From: Ianthella basta
Taxonomy: Eukaryota > Porifera > Demospongiae > Verongiida > Ianthellidae
Assembly: GCA_964019415.1 (NCBI GenBank)
Contig: OZ025881.1
Span: 1,965,280-2,029,279, forward strand
Reading direction: 5' to 3'
Length of the DNA: 64,000 nt
The notes below the pieces were generated by a model. That model worked only from the letters and a program-made list of their open reading frames with translations, did not search any database and had not been told where the DNA came from. Position 1 is the first letter of the stretch, and the number at the start of each line of letters is the position of its first letter. Position numbers and translations under genes: made by a program. Below, piece after piece: positions 11,101 through 23,100 of the stretch.

Positions 11101-14100
11101 TATTAGAAGTATCAAAGGAGCTCATCCTAATGACGGTGAGGTAATGGTAGCTGGACACCTTCTCTCACGTGGTGTTCAAGTTTCTCGTGTTCATCTGTGG
11201 GCAAGTATCCATCAAGTTGACCCTGAAGCTGTAGCTGAAAGAAGGAGTACTGCCATCAAGAGACCAACCTATCATGTGAGCCGCCCTAATGAAGTGTGGC
11301 ACACTGATGGGAATTATAAGTTCATTAGATGGCGACTTGTGGTTCATGGAGGAATTGATGGCTACTTGCGCACCATTACCTTCCTCAGATTTCACATTAA
11401 TAATAGTGCATCCACACTATTATGTGCCTTTCGAGAAAGTGTGTATAAGTATGGCTTGCCTGCCAAAGTCTGCACTGAGCATGGTGGAGAAAACATCAAG
11501 GTGTGGAGAATGATGCTCGATGAACACGAGGCAGGGGAGACGTGTGTTATTGCTGGTAGTTCGACTCACAATGAACGCATTGAGAGGCTATGGCGTGATG
11601 TGCACCGACCAGTTATCATCACATTTGTTAACCTTTTTCGAGCGCTTGAAGCTAAAGGCCATTATGATCATCTGAATGAAGTGGACATATACTGCTTGCA
11701 TTACGTCTTTGTACCCAGAATAAACCAAGCTTTGTCATCATTTGTAGAAGGCTGGAATAGCCATGCAGTGTCCATGGAAGGGAATCAAACCCCATATCAG
11801 ATGTTCATTATGAGATTGTTGCCGACTTCAACTAACAGCGATTCTGATTCTGACTCAGAAGAATGCTCAGAGATTCTTGATCTACAATTAAATGTAGGTG
11901 TACCACGTTGTTCTTTCAATCCCTGCCCAGTGCCCACAGTTACTTCAAGAATTAATTAATTCAGTAGACTCGTCAGCTCCTTGTCATAACCAAGGAAAGT
12001 TGCTATTCCTTGCTTCAATTAGAATTTGTGGTAACTACTTGGCACATGGTTGTGATAACTGCACTCACTGTGACTAATATCTTTAATTATTGCAAACTGA
12101 TCATTGTAGATGCACATTTTTGTCAGCGGAACTTCAGGAAGTTAACATTAAACCTTGATAGAATTTGTTGTACATCATTTTGCACATTAACCTGCTTGTA
12201 TGTATGCATCCAATATGAACGGGGTATAATGCATGACGTAGCTCTGTGAAGAATGTGTGCTGTAATAGACTTAGTACAAAAACAGTACTATTCAAAGTAC
12301 AGTGATACGGTATATTGTGAAAATTAACAGCGTACCAATAATGCTGTACAATCTACTGTAATAATTTCTAATTCAAACCATAATAATTGTAGAGTTCCTT
12401 GAGCTAAATACGTGGAGATCCAGGACTGTTCTGGATCCCAAATGTTACATTGTAGCTCAGTCCCACTGGCAGTGTAAGGGTGTTTGCACAAGTGTTGGCC
12501 ATAGGTAAGGCAGTTTCGGAGCTGAAATGAATAGTAGGATTGTGTGTAAAGCCCATGGGAGGTACTTCGGTGGACGCTGTCACAATCAATCAATCAATCA
12601 ATGCACATGAGGGCTTATCTCCCATGTGGGAGGTTGCCCTAATACAACAGGAGTTTCTAGAAAATAAAGTCATAACTCAGTTTATAATATATAAAGTTAA
12701 GCAAAATTATTCGTCCACCTCATTCTAGGTCTTCCTCGAGGGCGCTTTTCTGGAACCTCACCATCATACACTATCTTCGTCACTCTACCGCTGCTCATCT
12801 CCTCTAATCTTTGCTCCCACTTCTGCTGCCGTATATTTACAAGATCCAAAACTCTCTCCTGCCTCAATCTGCCCTAAGATCCACGTTCCTTATTCTCTCT
12901 AACCTTGATACACCTTCTATCCATCTTAACACTCTCATTTGCGTAGCCTGTATTCTTCCCTTATGTCTTGCTTGCAGTGCCCATGCTTCATACCCGTAAG
13001 TCAGCATGGGAATCACCGTAGCATTCACCACCCTCAGTTTTGTCCCCTTTGTCAATTCCTTCCTTCCCAGCACTGTGCTTCCAATTGCCCCCACCATCCT
13101 CGACGCCATTCCTATTCTCTGCTCCACCTCACTGTCCATACTCCCATCACTACTGATCATTGTCCCCGAGTACTTCATCTCCTTTACTTGTTCCACTCTC
13201 TCACCCTTAACTTTGACATTACACACCTCATGCTTTCTTCCAACTCTCATAACCCTCGTCTTTTGCCAGTTCGCCTTCATTCCCCATTCATCCAATCTCT
13301 CATTCAGCTCCTGCAAATTGTGTTGTAGTGCTTTCTCAGTCTCCGCCAGCATCACCAGGTCATCTGCAAATAATAATACCTGCAACTGCCCTGTAGATTA
13401 GCTGTACACTGCCATAGAACTTCTTTCTTGCTTCTGTCACTCTTCTGTCAATAAAGATGTTAAAATGCCATGGAGATAGGGGACAGCCCTGCCTTACTCC
13501 ACTCTTAACATGAAATCGTGATGATTCCCTTCCTCCTACTCTCACCCAACCATCTTCATTCAGACTCTGAACTGCTACTGACAACTTTCCACTCACACCA
13601 TAACCTTTCAGAGCCACCCACAGCTTCTCTCTGTTTACACTATCATAGGCTTCTTCCAAATCTACGAATGCTGCATATACCACCTTGTCCTTCTCGATCA
13701 CCACACCTGCCTCACAGCAAAAACTTGATCGATACACCCTCTGCCAGCTCTAAATCCCCCCTGTTCATTCATCACTAACGCATTTGTTAATACCTTCAAT
13801 CTATCGCTGACAATGCTAGCATAAATCTTCCCCACCACACTTAATAAGCTTATTCCTCTGTAGTTACCGCACTCTGTACTACACCCCTTCTTGTATATAG
13901 GTATGATTATAGCCTCCCTCCACTCTTGAGGGGTCTTTCCACTTCTCCAAACCACATTCAAAACCTCCTTCAACCACTGCACCATTGTGTAACCTCCAGC
14001 CTTCACCATCTCTACCTGAATACCACATACACCACCTGCTTTCCCACTTTTCATCTTCCTCACTGCCCTCCTCACTTCTTCTACACCGATCTCTCCCTCT

Positions 14101-17100
14101 TCACCTTGCACCTCCCTTCTCTCTATTCTAATCTCTTCTCCACTTCCTGCATTACCATTGAGAAGATTACTAAAATGTTCCCTCCATCTGCTCAGTGCCT
14201 CCTCTCCAGATCTTAACTCTCCATCTAGTCCTTTGATGTGTGTGGTTGTCACCCTCTCCTTAGCTCTCACCTTTGACCAAAACCTCTTGCGCTGTCACAA
14301 ACTTCAGTATATCTGACAGAGTGATTACAAATGATGCTCCGTCCTGGGTGATCGCAAGTTCACCTGCATGGTCATGAATTTCAGCTAGAAAGGTGACCCG
14401 ATGCATTGCTCCTTTCTCTTCCTGCTCCCTGCTGTCTGAGTCTTCATCGGAGAGTTTGAAAGACATCATATCTTGCAAAGTTTCGCCCATTAGTAAGCTT
14501 GGCTGGTGCATAAACAGGGCAAAAAATGAGTGGGGGTGTTTCCTTAGCAGATCACCGACTCCTAAGGAATTCAGTCCTGCAAACAATTGGTCAAGCTCTG
14601 CTTTGCATGAATAAATGCAGCATTGCCTAATGACTGCCTGTTTGATGCGCATTTTATCCTGCAAGGTGGCATTCATGATGCTTACTCCACAGTCGAGCAA
14701 GAAATTGTACTCATCTGTGGCAAGTAACCATTTTAATGCCTCATTCTCAGTGATTTGTATTACATACCGCTTTGACCTTAGTGACAATGTCATGCTCTGG
14801 TATGTTATCAGCACACCAAGTTCCGTCATTTCCCAGCAAGTTGTTGACTACAGGTGGGGCTAGCCAGTGCACGCAAAGCCCATCGTGGACCATCGACAAG
14901 GCCAAAATTTGGTCTACATGAAAGAACAACTCATCTTGCATTGCAAGAGCATTGTGAGCAGGTACATGTCAGTCAAACGGGCCTCGGAATAACCTGTTGT
15001 TTCACCCGATTTCATCCAATATAAGCCTAAAGAATTCCTATCTGGGGCCTCCTTCATCTATTCCAAGCTCTCCTAGGAACACAACCCTTAGATGCTTGGA
15101 TGCATCCCACAGGGTGCACTTCATGGTCTTCAAGGTATCGTTCCAGAGATGTTTACGGTGCACTGTTATTCTCCTCACGTCTTTGTGATCTTCACTGACC
15201 ATTCTGGCTCTGTGAGCAATCAGCAGAGCTCCTATATTCTCTCTGCAAACAGATGTGTGGTAGTATGGTCAATGGACCTGGTCTTACCATTTCATTAGGC
15301 ATGCATGCTTTGCTTGCACGTCTTCTTTCCCAGGAGTAGGATTTGTGATAGGCACAACCGATCCTTCTGCTGCTAATTGCCACAGATTTACAGTTGGCAA
15401 TTCATCAGAAAACTCTTGATCTCGTTTGGGTGAGGGGATGCATTCCTGATCAATGTACGATTTGTACACCCCTGTCTGTACTCCGGAAGCATCCCCTGAC
15501 ACATCATCTCTGCTGGTGCCAAGGTACACAGGGACATCATCAGTGCTGCCATCACTATGGATACCAGATCAAAGATTGAAAATGTGAACAGCTTCCTGGG
15601 AGACACAAATGTAAGTGTACTATTACATGGTAGAGCTCGCATCCACAGATCGTCCTCGTCATCATTCCTGTTTGTGGTCAAGTATGCCTGTCCACCAGAA
15701 TTGGCTACTTCCTTGGCAGTCCAGGTGAACAAGGTCAATGTTTTAGGCACTGCAAGTGCCTTGGCTCCTCCCCCTATGGCTTGCAAGATCTTAAACGAGA
15801 ATTGAGTCTTGTATTCCATCTGCTCTGCGAAAATGAAACAGATTTCCCCTCTGATGTCAGCCTCTTCCATGGTAAAATCAAGCCAAATGTTTCCAACCAG
15901 ACTCATCTTGGCTAGGTTTTCCTTAAGGTAGGTACGGAGTAAAACGGAAAAACTGGGCTTGACCAAAAATTGTCTCAAACTCAAGCAAGGTACGAGCAAT
16001 CTTCTTCAAAAGCACTGTGTGTATACCATACCAACCTACTACCTGTGTGCCAACTAGCAGCTGGCTGGGGCACTTGCGCACAACACCACGCACTCGCAAA
16101 GAAAGACGGTAATATTTCTTATATATTTCTTCTTTCTTTCTTACGGTAATGTTACGGTAATGTATATATTTCTTATATATTTCTTCTTTCTTTCTTATAG
16201 TAATGTTTCTTCATCTAGGAACAAGCTAGGAACGTCTAGCTTGCATCAACAGAAAGCTAACTGCAGTAGCTACGTTTTCCCAAGAAGCCGCAACTAGGGC
16301 TCCTTCACTGAATGCACTACAATCGATTATCCTTTTGTACTCTAACTTTACGGCAAGCGCCCTAGTTCTCGAAAGGTGTGCGCTGTATTTGCGGCTTCCT
16401 GGGAAAAGCAGGAAAACACCTTTTAGCTGTCTAGAAACCACGTTGCAGAAAATGAAGCCATCTCTGTATGGAGCTACACCTCACACTAGTCACCCTATCA
16501 AAACATCGCCTGCATTAGCACTTATATTTTGTTCAAAACAGGCGCGTATGATGGCTCACCTGGAAGCCAACTTGATATCAGTGTCAGCCATCTTCCTGCA
16601 ATGGGAAACGGTGACGTGGGATTGATTGTGCAAAGTGACATCGCAGGAAACGTCCTGAAAGGCAGTGTATTAGAACAGATACGCTTCCTACTGGTGAAAA
16701 TAACAGCGCGCGATAACGTGTTTGCGGAACGGAAGTACATTCTTTACACTTGCAATTAAGCCACCTACAATGCGTTCAAAGACACTGATTGCTAAACTTT
16801 GCAAGGGTGTTTCGCTGCTGTGCAAGGACTTTCTGGAAATATTTTTGCACACTTGGTGATTGTTAGTCAGTGCAAACAATATACCAAACAAGTATTTCAA
16901 GTTAAAAACTCATGGGGTGCCAGGGCACCCCTGAACCTCAAACTACTTGCTAGCAATTTCGCCGTGTACGTTCAGCAGTAAATCAGATAGTTGGGGGTAC
17001 AGTATTGCTGTTGGCCTGAAAGATACATCAAGATACACTAGACCGTTGGGTTTGCAAGAGTTTCAAGTCTCCAGAGCAGCCAATCATATCCAGTGAAAGC

Positions 17101-20100
17101 ACCCATACCAAACTGTCAAATGTTTGCCTACTGATTTTGATCTATATGACATTTTGAATGAGCAATTGTTATTTTGTGCCTGGAGGGGGAGTGTGCTGGA
17201 TGAAAGGCTACCCCATGATGACTCTATGAGTGAATCATGGCTATGGCCATAATTATATGCCATGATTCGCTGGTCTGCCATTATTGGCCAACGGGTCATT
17301 AGACTTCTGTTGTATTTAGGGCTGTACCTCACAGGAAAACAGTTAGGTAAGCTTCTTACTACAATACTATTTCTTAAACATGTTCTAGAAACACTTTGCG
17401 TTCTTTAGATACACGGCGAAGTATAAAGAAAGATAATTTTGAGCCTAGCAAACAGAGAGCGTCGAGCGTGCGGCCATTTTACAATGTCCGTCAGTGATAA
17501 TTGGAGCTGTATCTCGCAGAAGAGATTTTCCTTAGGCTTCTTATTAGTATCACTCTATTAACACATGTTTATGACCACATTTCGTTCGATTCAAACACGG
17601 CGAAATGCCATTAGAGACGATTTAAAACTTTGTAAAGAACGACATGAGCGCCGCCATTTGCAATGACAGAAATATGTATACATACATACATACATATATA
17701 CGAACATGAAGCCATATGAATACCTAAAAGTGAAAACAATATAGGGGCGCCAAAGGCACCCCAAAAATGACAAAAATCTAAGAGGTGACCCTTGACTCCA
17801 TACCTACTTTAAATTTGCTATTTCTTGAGGATTAGTGATATAATCCTTCAGAAAGCAAACAATGTCTTTATCCCACACCTGCAGTGAGCTTGCACTTCCC
17901 CTCTTGTTCTTCTTCAAGAAACTAGACGGTAGGATATTCACTTTTCTCTTCTTGCCTTTGTCTTGCCCTGGCTCCTCAGGCTGATTACTGGGTGTTGCAG
18001 CTTGCCTTCTGCTGAGAGCATCACTCAAAGCAGAAGAATAAATCTCTCTTATATCTTCAGCCATGTTGCTTGGGGGAGGGGACCATGTGCTCTAGCTATC
18101 AGGTGCTCCTAATTTTCCAATCAACACTGAAGTCATGGATGATGTCAATGAAGTCATTTACTATCACATGAATGACATCAGAATGAAGTCATTTATTTTC
18201 ACATGACATCACACATATAGCGCATGTGAGGTCATGTGATGTGACACATGATATTAAATATCATTGACATTTAACTAAATATCACTGATATGTATAACAA
18301 ATAGTACGGTATAGGGAGGTCCTATATGGAGGCTATGGACCTACCTACTGTACTATATGTGATATATATAGTATGGTGATTGCACAACTATAGGGAGTTA
18401 AGCATTGGCAGGTGGTCCTATATATGTGATATAGACCTGAAAAGAGGTCTGATATCACGATATCAAGCCTCTGATTGTGCAACAGGTCTGATATCAAGAA
18501 GAAATGCCATGCAAAAAATGCAACTACAAAAAATCGTCGCACAAAGGAAAGTCAGTTGGACAAGATACCAAAATACATGCATAAAAGGGACATGTTCCAG
18601 GAACCATGCACTGTGTCCGGCTCTGTTGCGCAAAACTATGGCGTGGAAGACGCGCAGACACGGTCTGTTGAGCGACTTTTTCAGATGGCGAAAAACAAAG
18701 TCCAGCTGGATATCGTCGAAAGCTCCCAAATGTGATTATAATTGCCCCTTCTAGTTCTGAGTCCACATCAAAGAAGGTGTTTTGCCAGTAAGGAAGCGTT
18801 TTCAAGACCCTCCGTGCAGCACCATGTTGGCCACAACCAAAACTGCTGACTGTGCATTATTTTGAATTCGGTTCCCTGTAATCTCATTGGTCAGCGTGTT
18901 GCCAAAAGGCGCGCAGTATTCTCATTGGTCAGCCCTGAAGCCTGTTGTGACGTCACAGAGGAGTCTACTGAATGCAATGGTGCTGTAGCCCGTTCCCAGA
19001 AGGAGCACTGACGTAATGTAGGCGCTTATTGAATGCAAATGGCGTCGTCTGCAGAGAGGTCTGGCCTCAATATTGCTTGGCACTCATATTTACCTCGACG
19101 CTTGTATGTAAGCGCCTCAGTCCTATATAGAGGCTATGGACCGACCTACCGTACTATATGTCTTATATAGTATGGTGAGTGCACAACAGGAACGAACCTT
19201 CCGCAGCAATATCAAGGCCAGACCTCTCTCCCAAGACGACGCCATTTGCATTCGATAAGCACCTGCCTTACGTCACTGCTCCTGCTGGGAATGGGCTACG
19301 GCACCATTGCATTCAGTAGACGCTTCCGTGACGTCACAACAGGCTTCAGAACTGACTAATGAGAATTCTGTGCGCCTTTTGGCAGCACACTGACCAATGA
19401 GAACCAACCAACCGAATTCAAAATAATGCACAGTCAGCAGTTATGTTGTGGTCATGACAGGGTGCTGCATGATGGGTCTGGAAAACGCTTCTTTTGTGGA
19501 GGAAGACCATCTTCGATGCAAGATCAGAACTAGAAGGGCAATTTTAATCACGTGTGGGAGCTTTCAACAATGTCCAGCTGGACTTTGTTTCCTGTCATCT
19601 GAAGATGTCGCTGAACGGACCATGTCTGCACATCTTCCACGCTAAAGTGTTTGGCCTTTTAACATTTTCCACTGCTTTCACTGCCTTGTATTCCAACGTA
19701 ATAATTTAGTGCAAACATTGCTAATAGGGAATGTCATCCAGAGAAATTGCTTCACATCTGAACAAGAACATTTTCAGGTACCGTAATAAGATCTTAAGAA
19801 CCTATGTATTCCTAGAGAGGCCTTAACCATTATCAAGACATTTGGTTCAAATTATAAATGAAACAAACACTGAGAAATAGAAGAAACTGAATGACCATTA
19901 AAACCTCTCACTTTTCAAAGAAGATCCGCAGTAGCTGATGGAAATCTTCACTGAGTGGGGCAGCAACTCTGCATCTTTTACTTTGGTACTCCTCCAAGTA
20001 TTTCTTGACGAGCTAGTGATGCAATGTGTCAATTCAGCAATTAAGCAAGTCATTAAGAATGCAGCATACATACACTATCATAAGGAGCACATGTGCATGT

Positions 20101-23100
20101 ACACACATATGCAACTCAATGCAGCCACTCAACTGTACCTCCATGCGGATGATGGGCAAAGATTTTAGGTACACCACAAACTGGCTCAGGCTCATGGCCT
20201 TCATGTCTTCTTCAAATTTTGCTTTAAACTGCACAGTAGGGTGAAGTACAGTAGGTTCTGCCTTAGCATCACACATGGATAACATGTATCATGATGTGCA
20301 AAATGCATACAGTACTCAAAATTGTGACCCTGTAAGTGTTCTTGCCAGGAAATAGTTCCAAAGGGTAGACTCAAGTACAGACTACTTTGTGTTGCTACTG
20401 CAACTCTTTTACGAGTGTGAAGAGTACTATGTGAAGGGCACATGAAAGGATTTCAAGGAGTATCAGAGAGCACAATGGCTGCAAAGGGTGTTGTGTACTT
20501 TGGAAAGAGGCTATAGAAAGAACACTGCAACCTGAGTATTGGCAGGGATAGTTCACAAACAATGTGGGTGGAGCAGTGTCATTCAGCAATACATGGAATG
20601 CGTGCATGGCTTATGTTTGATAGATACGTACAATACTACTAACACATATTCAGCAATCTGTACATCTGGCAGCATCTCAGTGTATCAGCATTGGTTTTAT
20701 CTATAGAGAGCAGGGATAGTTGAAACCTGGTTTGTGAGCTACAGCTTTCTAACAAGAAAGTCAAGGTGATGGCTGTATGTAAATAATTTTGAAGCCTACA
20801 TGAAGGTGCATTTTTGTTCAGAAATAAGAGTAATTCTGTATAGTCAGGGTTCCATCCAGGATGCAAGATTGGAGTGGGTGAGTGGAAGCTGCACTTCAAA
20901 ATTCAAAGAGTATATTATACAGTAGGTAGGCCTCAAGGGGATCTAGGATCATGCCTAAAGGAAATTCTGATAAATTCTGATGCCATCTGAAAGGTACAAA
21001 TGCATTTTCCCACTTTTATGCCACTTCGTCACTGCAAATGGCAATCATTTTGGGTTGGAAAGTGGGGGAGAGGGGAAGGGGGGCAGCTTCCCTTTCCCCA
21101 GTAGAGTGAACCCTGATAGTGTACAGACCCCACTCCCATCCCTACCTACCCACCCACCTTGTCATTCAGGCCACTCTTTATCCTTGACCTAAGCTGTTGT
21201 CTATCACCCTTCAACTCCGAAGCAAGGTCTTTCACTGCAGCACACAAGGCATCAGGCTGAATCAGCAAGGTTACATCTATCATGCTCTCCCACCACAGAC
21301 ACAGGATCCAGATGACTAATGTCTCCATTTCTGCACTGGAGTCCTCAAAGCAGCTAGCAGCTGTTGCCAGAAATTGCACACCCTGCGTCCGCAATGCAAG
21401 CATAACTTAAAGCACACTCCACAAACTTTCACCCGACTGAACAATCCACGCCCACCTCTTTCAGAATCTTTGCTATATCCTTGCTGGTGCTAAGACTATG
21501 AAGACATTCATTTGCAGTCTTGTGTGGGTCAAAGCATACTGTGTGTGAGTGGTGAAGGAACTGCACAAGCTGTGACTTGTCTTGAAAAAGAGTTCGTGCC
21601 ATTAAATTTATCAGTGACCTGTACAGAATAAAATAGGTTGCATAGTATACCAGGGAGGTATATGTAGCAGTGAAATCCAAGTTGCAAAGTGAAGTGTTAC
21701 AACTAAGTCTATATACACCTCACTAAAATACTACACACATACAAAATATAGTTGCATGGTAGGATGACAAAATGGCATCACTTCTGCTATGGCGGTCATG
21801 TTGCACAGATTCATTGGGCTGTGAAAAACCAACATGTACATGTTGTATGAGGTGGCAACAACTAAGACAATTGAAAGCTTTCACATATAGGGGAAGAGTG
21901 TTCTTGAAGACAATTAATGCCTTATTCTGTGCACAAAGGTGCCAAAACACACTTAGGTGGACCATATGTAGGGCTATTGTCTGTGATGCTTGTCTCACAT
22001 GAGTTGAGTGAGGTGACACTGCTTGCAATGATCCACTACCATATTTGCAAGGTCCAAGCCTGAGAAGCACATCTCAGGTGGAAGGTCCAACTTCATGCCA
22101 AGCTGGATGGCAGAACTTATGCCGATCACTTCTTGGTTAATGTGAACTTTATTGTATTTCTGTGTAAAGTACAATAAAATATCACTTGATCACCATGCAT
22201 CAATGAACAAACATCATCTCCAGTAAGTGTGCAATGCTTGGGACCAGTGCCATTTGTTACTTCCCCTTCATTATCATTATGCTGGTATGTATGGTATGTA
22301 TGGGCTGCTCCGGCACCCCCACGATAGCACTTCCACGACAGCTACTCGGCGCCGGGTTGGCAAGGCCAGAGTGTGTGATGACAGTGTGCTAACGTCATCT
22401 GGTAGCATGCATATGCACTTATCAGAACAAAACAGCGATCAATGAATCATGTAGTCATGCACATGGTCTAAATCAAAAATGAATCATGCATGTCTCACAA
22501 CAGAGCCAGTTAATGTCCATAACACGATGCTTGCTTTTGTCTTTGCTGTAGAAAGTGTTGACCTTAGTGGGATGTTCCTAAGGAGCACGGTCTCATTTGT
22601 GCTGCAGCTTTGCATTTTGTTGGGTGTAGAAGAAATGCACTGAGAAATAACCTGACCCAATCGTATCCCCGTCCATGTTGTTGCATGTGATTCCAACGCT
22701 GGTCAGGAGCTTCACTTTCCCCTCGCTCTTGTTGCTGATCGTCTCATAGTCCCTATCCTTTCCGTAGCAACTTATCTCGTTGGTATGTGCGTACCAAATC
22801 CTTCCCTGGCAAATGCGGTCAATGGGAAAAGATGGCCAAGGAGAATCATTGCTCTTCTGCTCTGCACTTGCATTGCACGTCGCTGGTTTCGTTCGGCAGT
22901 TGCGACGATTCAATCGCTGAACTTTGGAGGCATTTCGCACCACGGTTGACAACATACAAAATGGCTTCGGTATCCGAGAAAAATGGACGCTTTCCGGCAG
23001 CTCCTTCCCTTTCTTCTCCGCACCGGAGCCGAATGTCGCTGTTTTCAGAATCCCATTGTTTCGAACTGAAGTAGGGCGAAGTGCAGACGAACAGAGCTGG

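Larger units (their letters stand above)
10635..18304. mobile_element. Large DNA transposon with integrase and HECT-like genes
   Basis: Terminal inverted repeats of about 100 bp are visible: left 10635-10775, right 18200-18304 in reverse complement. They share CAGTGATATTTAGTTAAAT, TCACATGACCTCA and GTGATGTCATGTGA, in that order. The left end additionally carries a tandem copy of the GTGACATT(A)AGTTAAAT unit. Inside, a DDE integrase gene (plus, 10877-11959) and a HECT-like gene (minus, 18064 to 12404) converge tail-to-tail. Removing the two nested insertions (12586-14290 and 15927-17808) leaves about 4.1 kb. Flanking target duplication was not resolved. The layout and the integrase (motif WHTDGN...RWRLVVHGGIDG) resemble eukaryotic integrase-type cut-and-paste transposons of the IS3EU/Ginger kind, which is my assignment from memory. 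Confidence 0.8.

Noticed and set aside
12939..13401. Plus-strand frames of 129 and 131 codons, duplicated at 26405-26867
   Set aside because: They are antisense shadows of the LINE reverse transcriptase; duplication reflects the two LINE copies, not a conserved gene.
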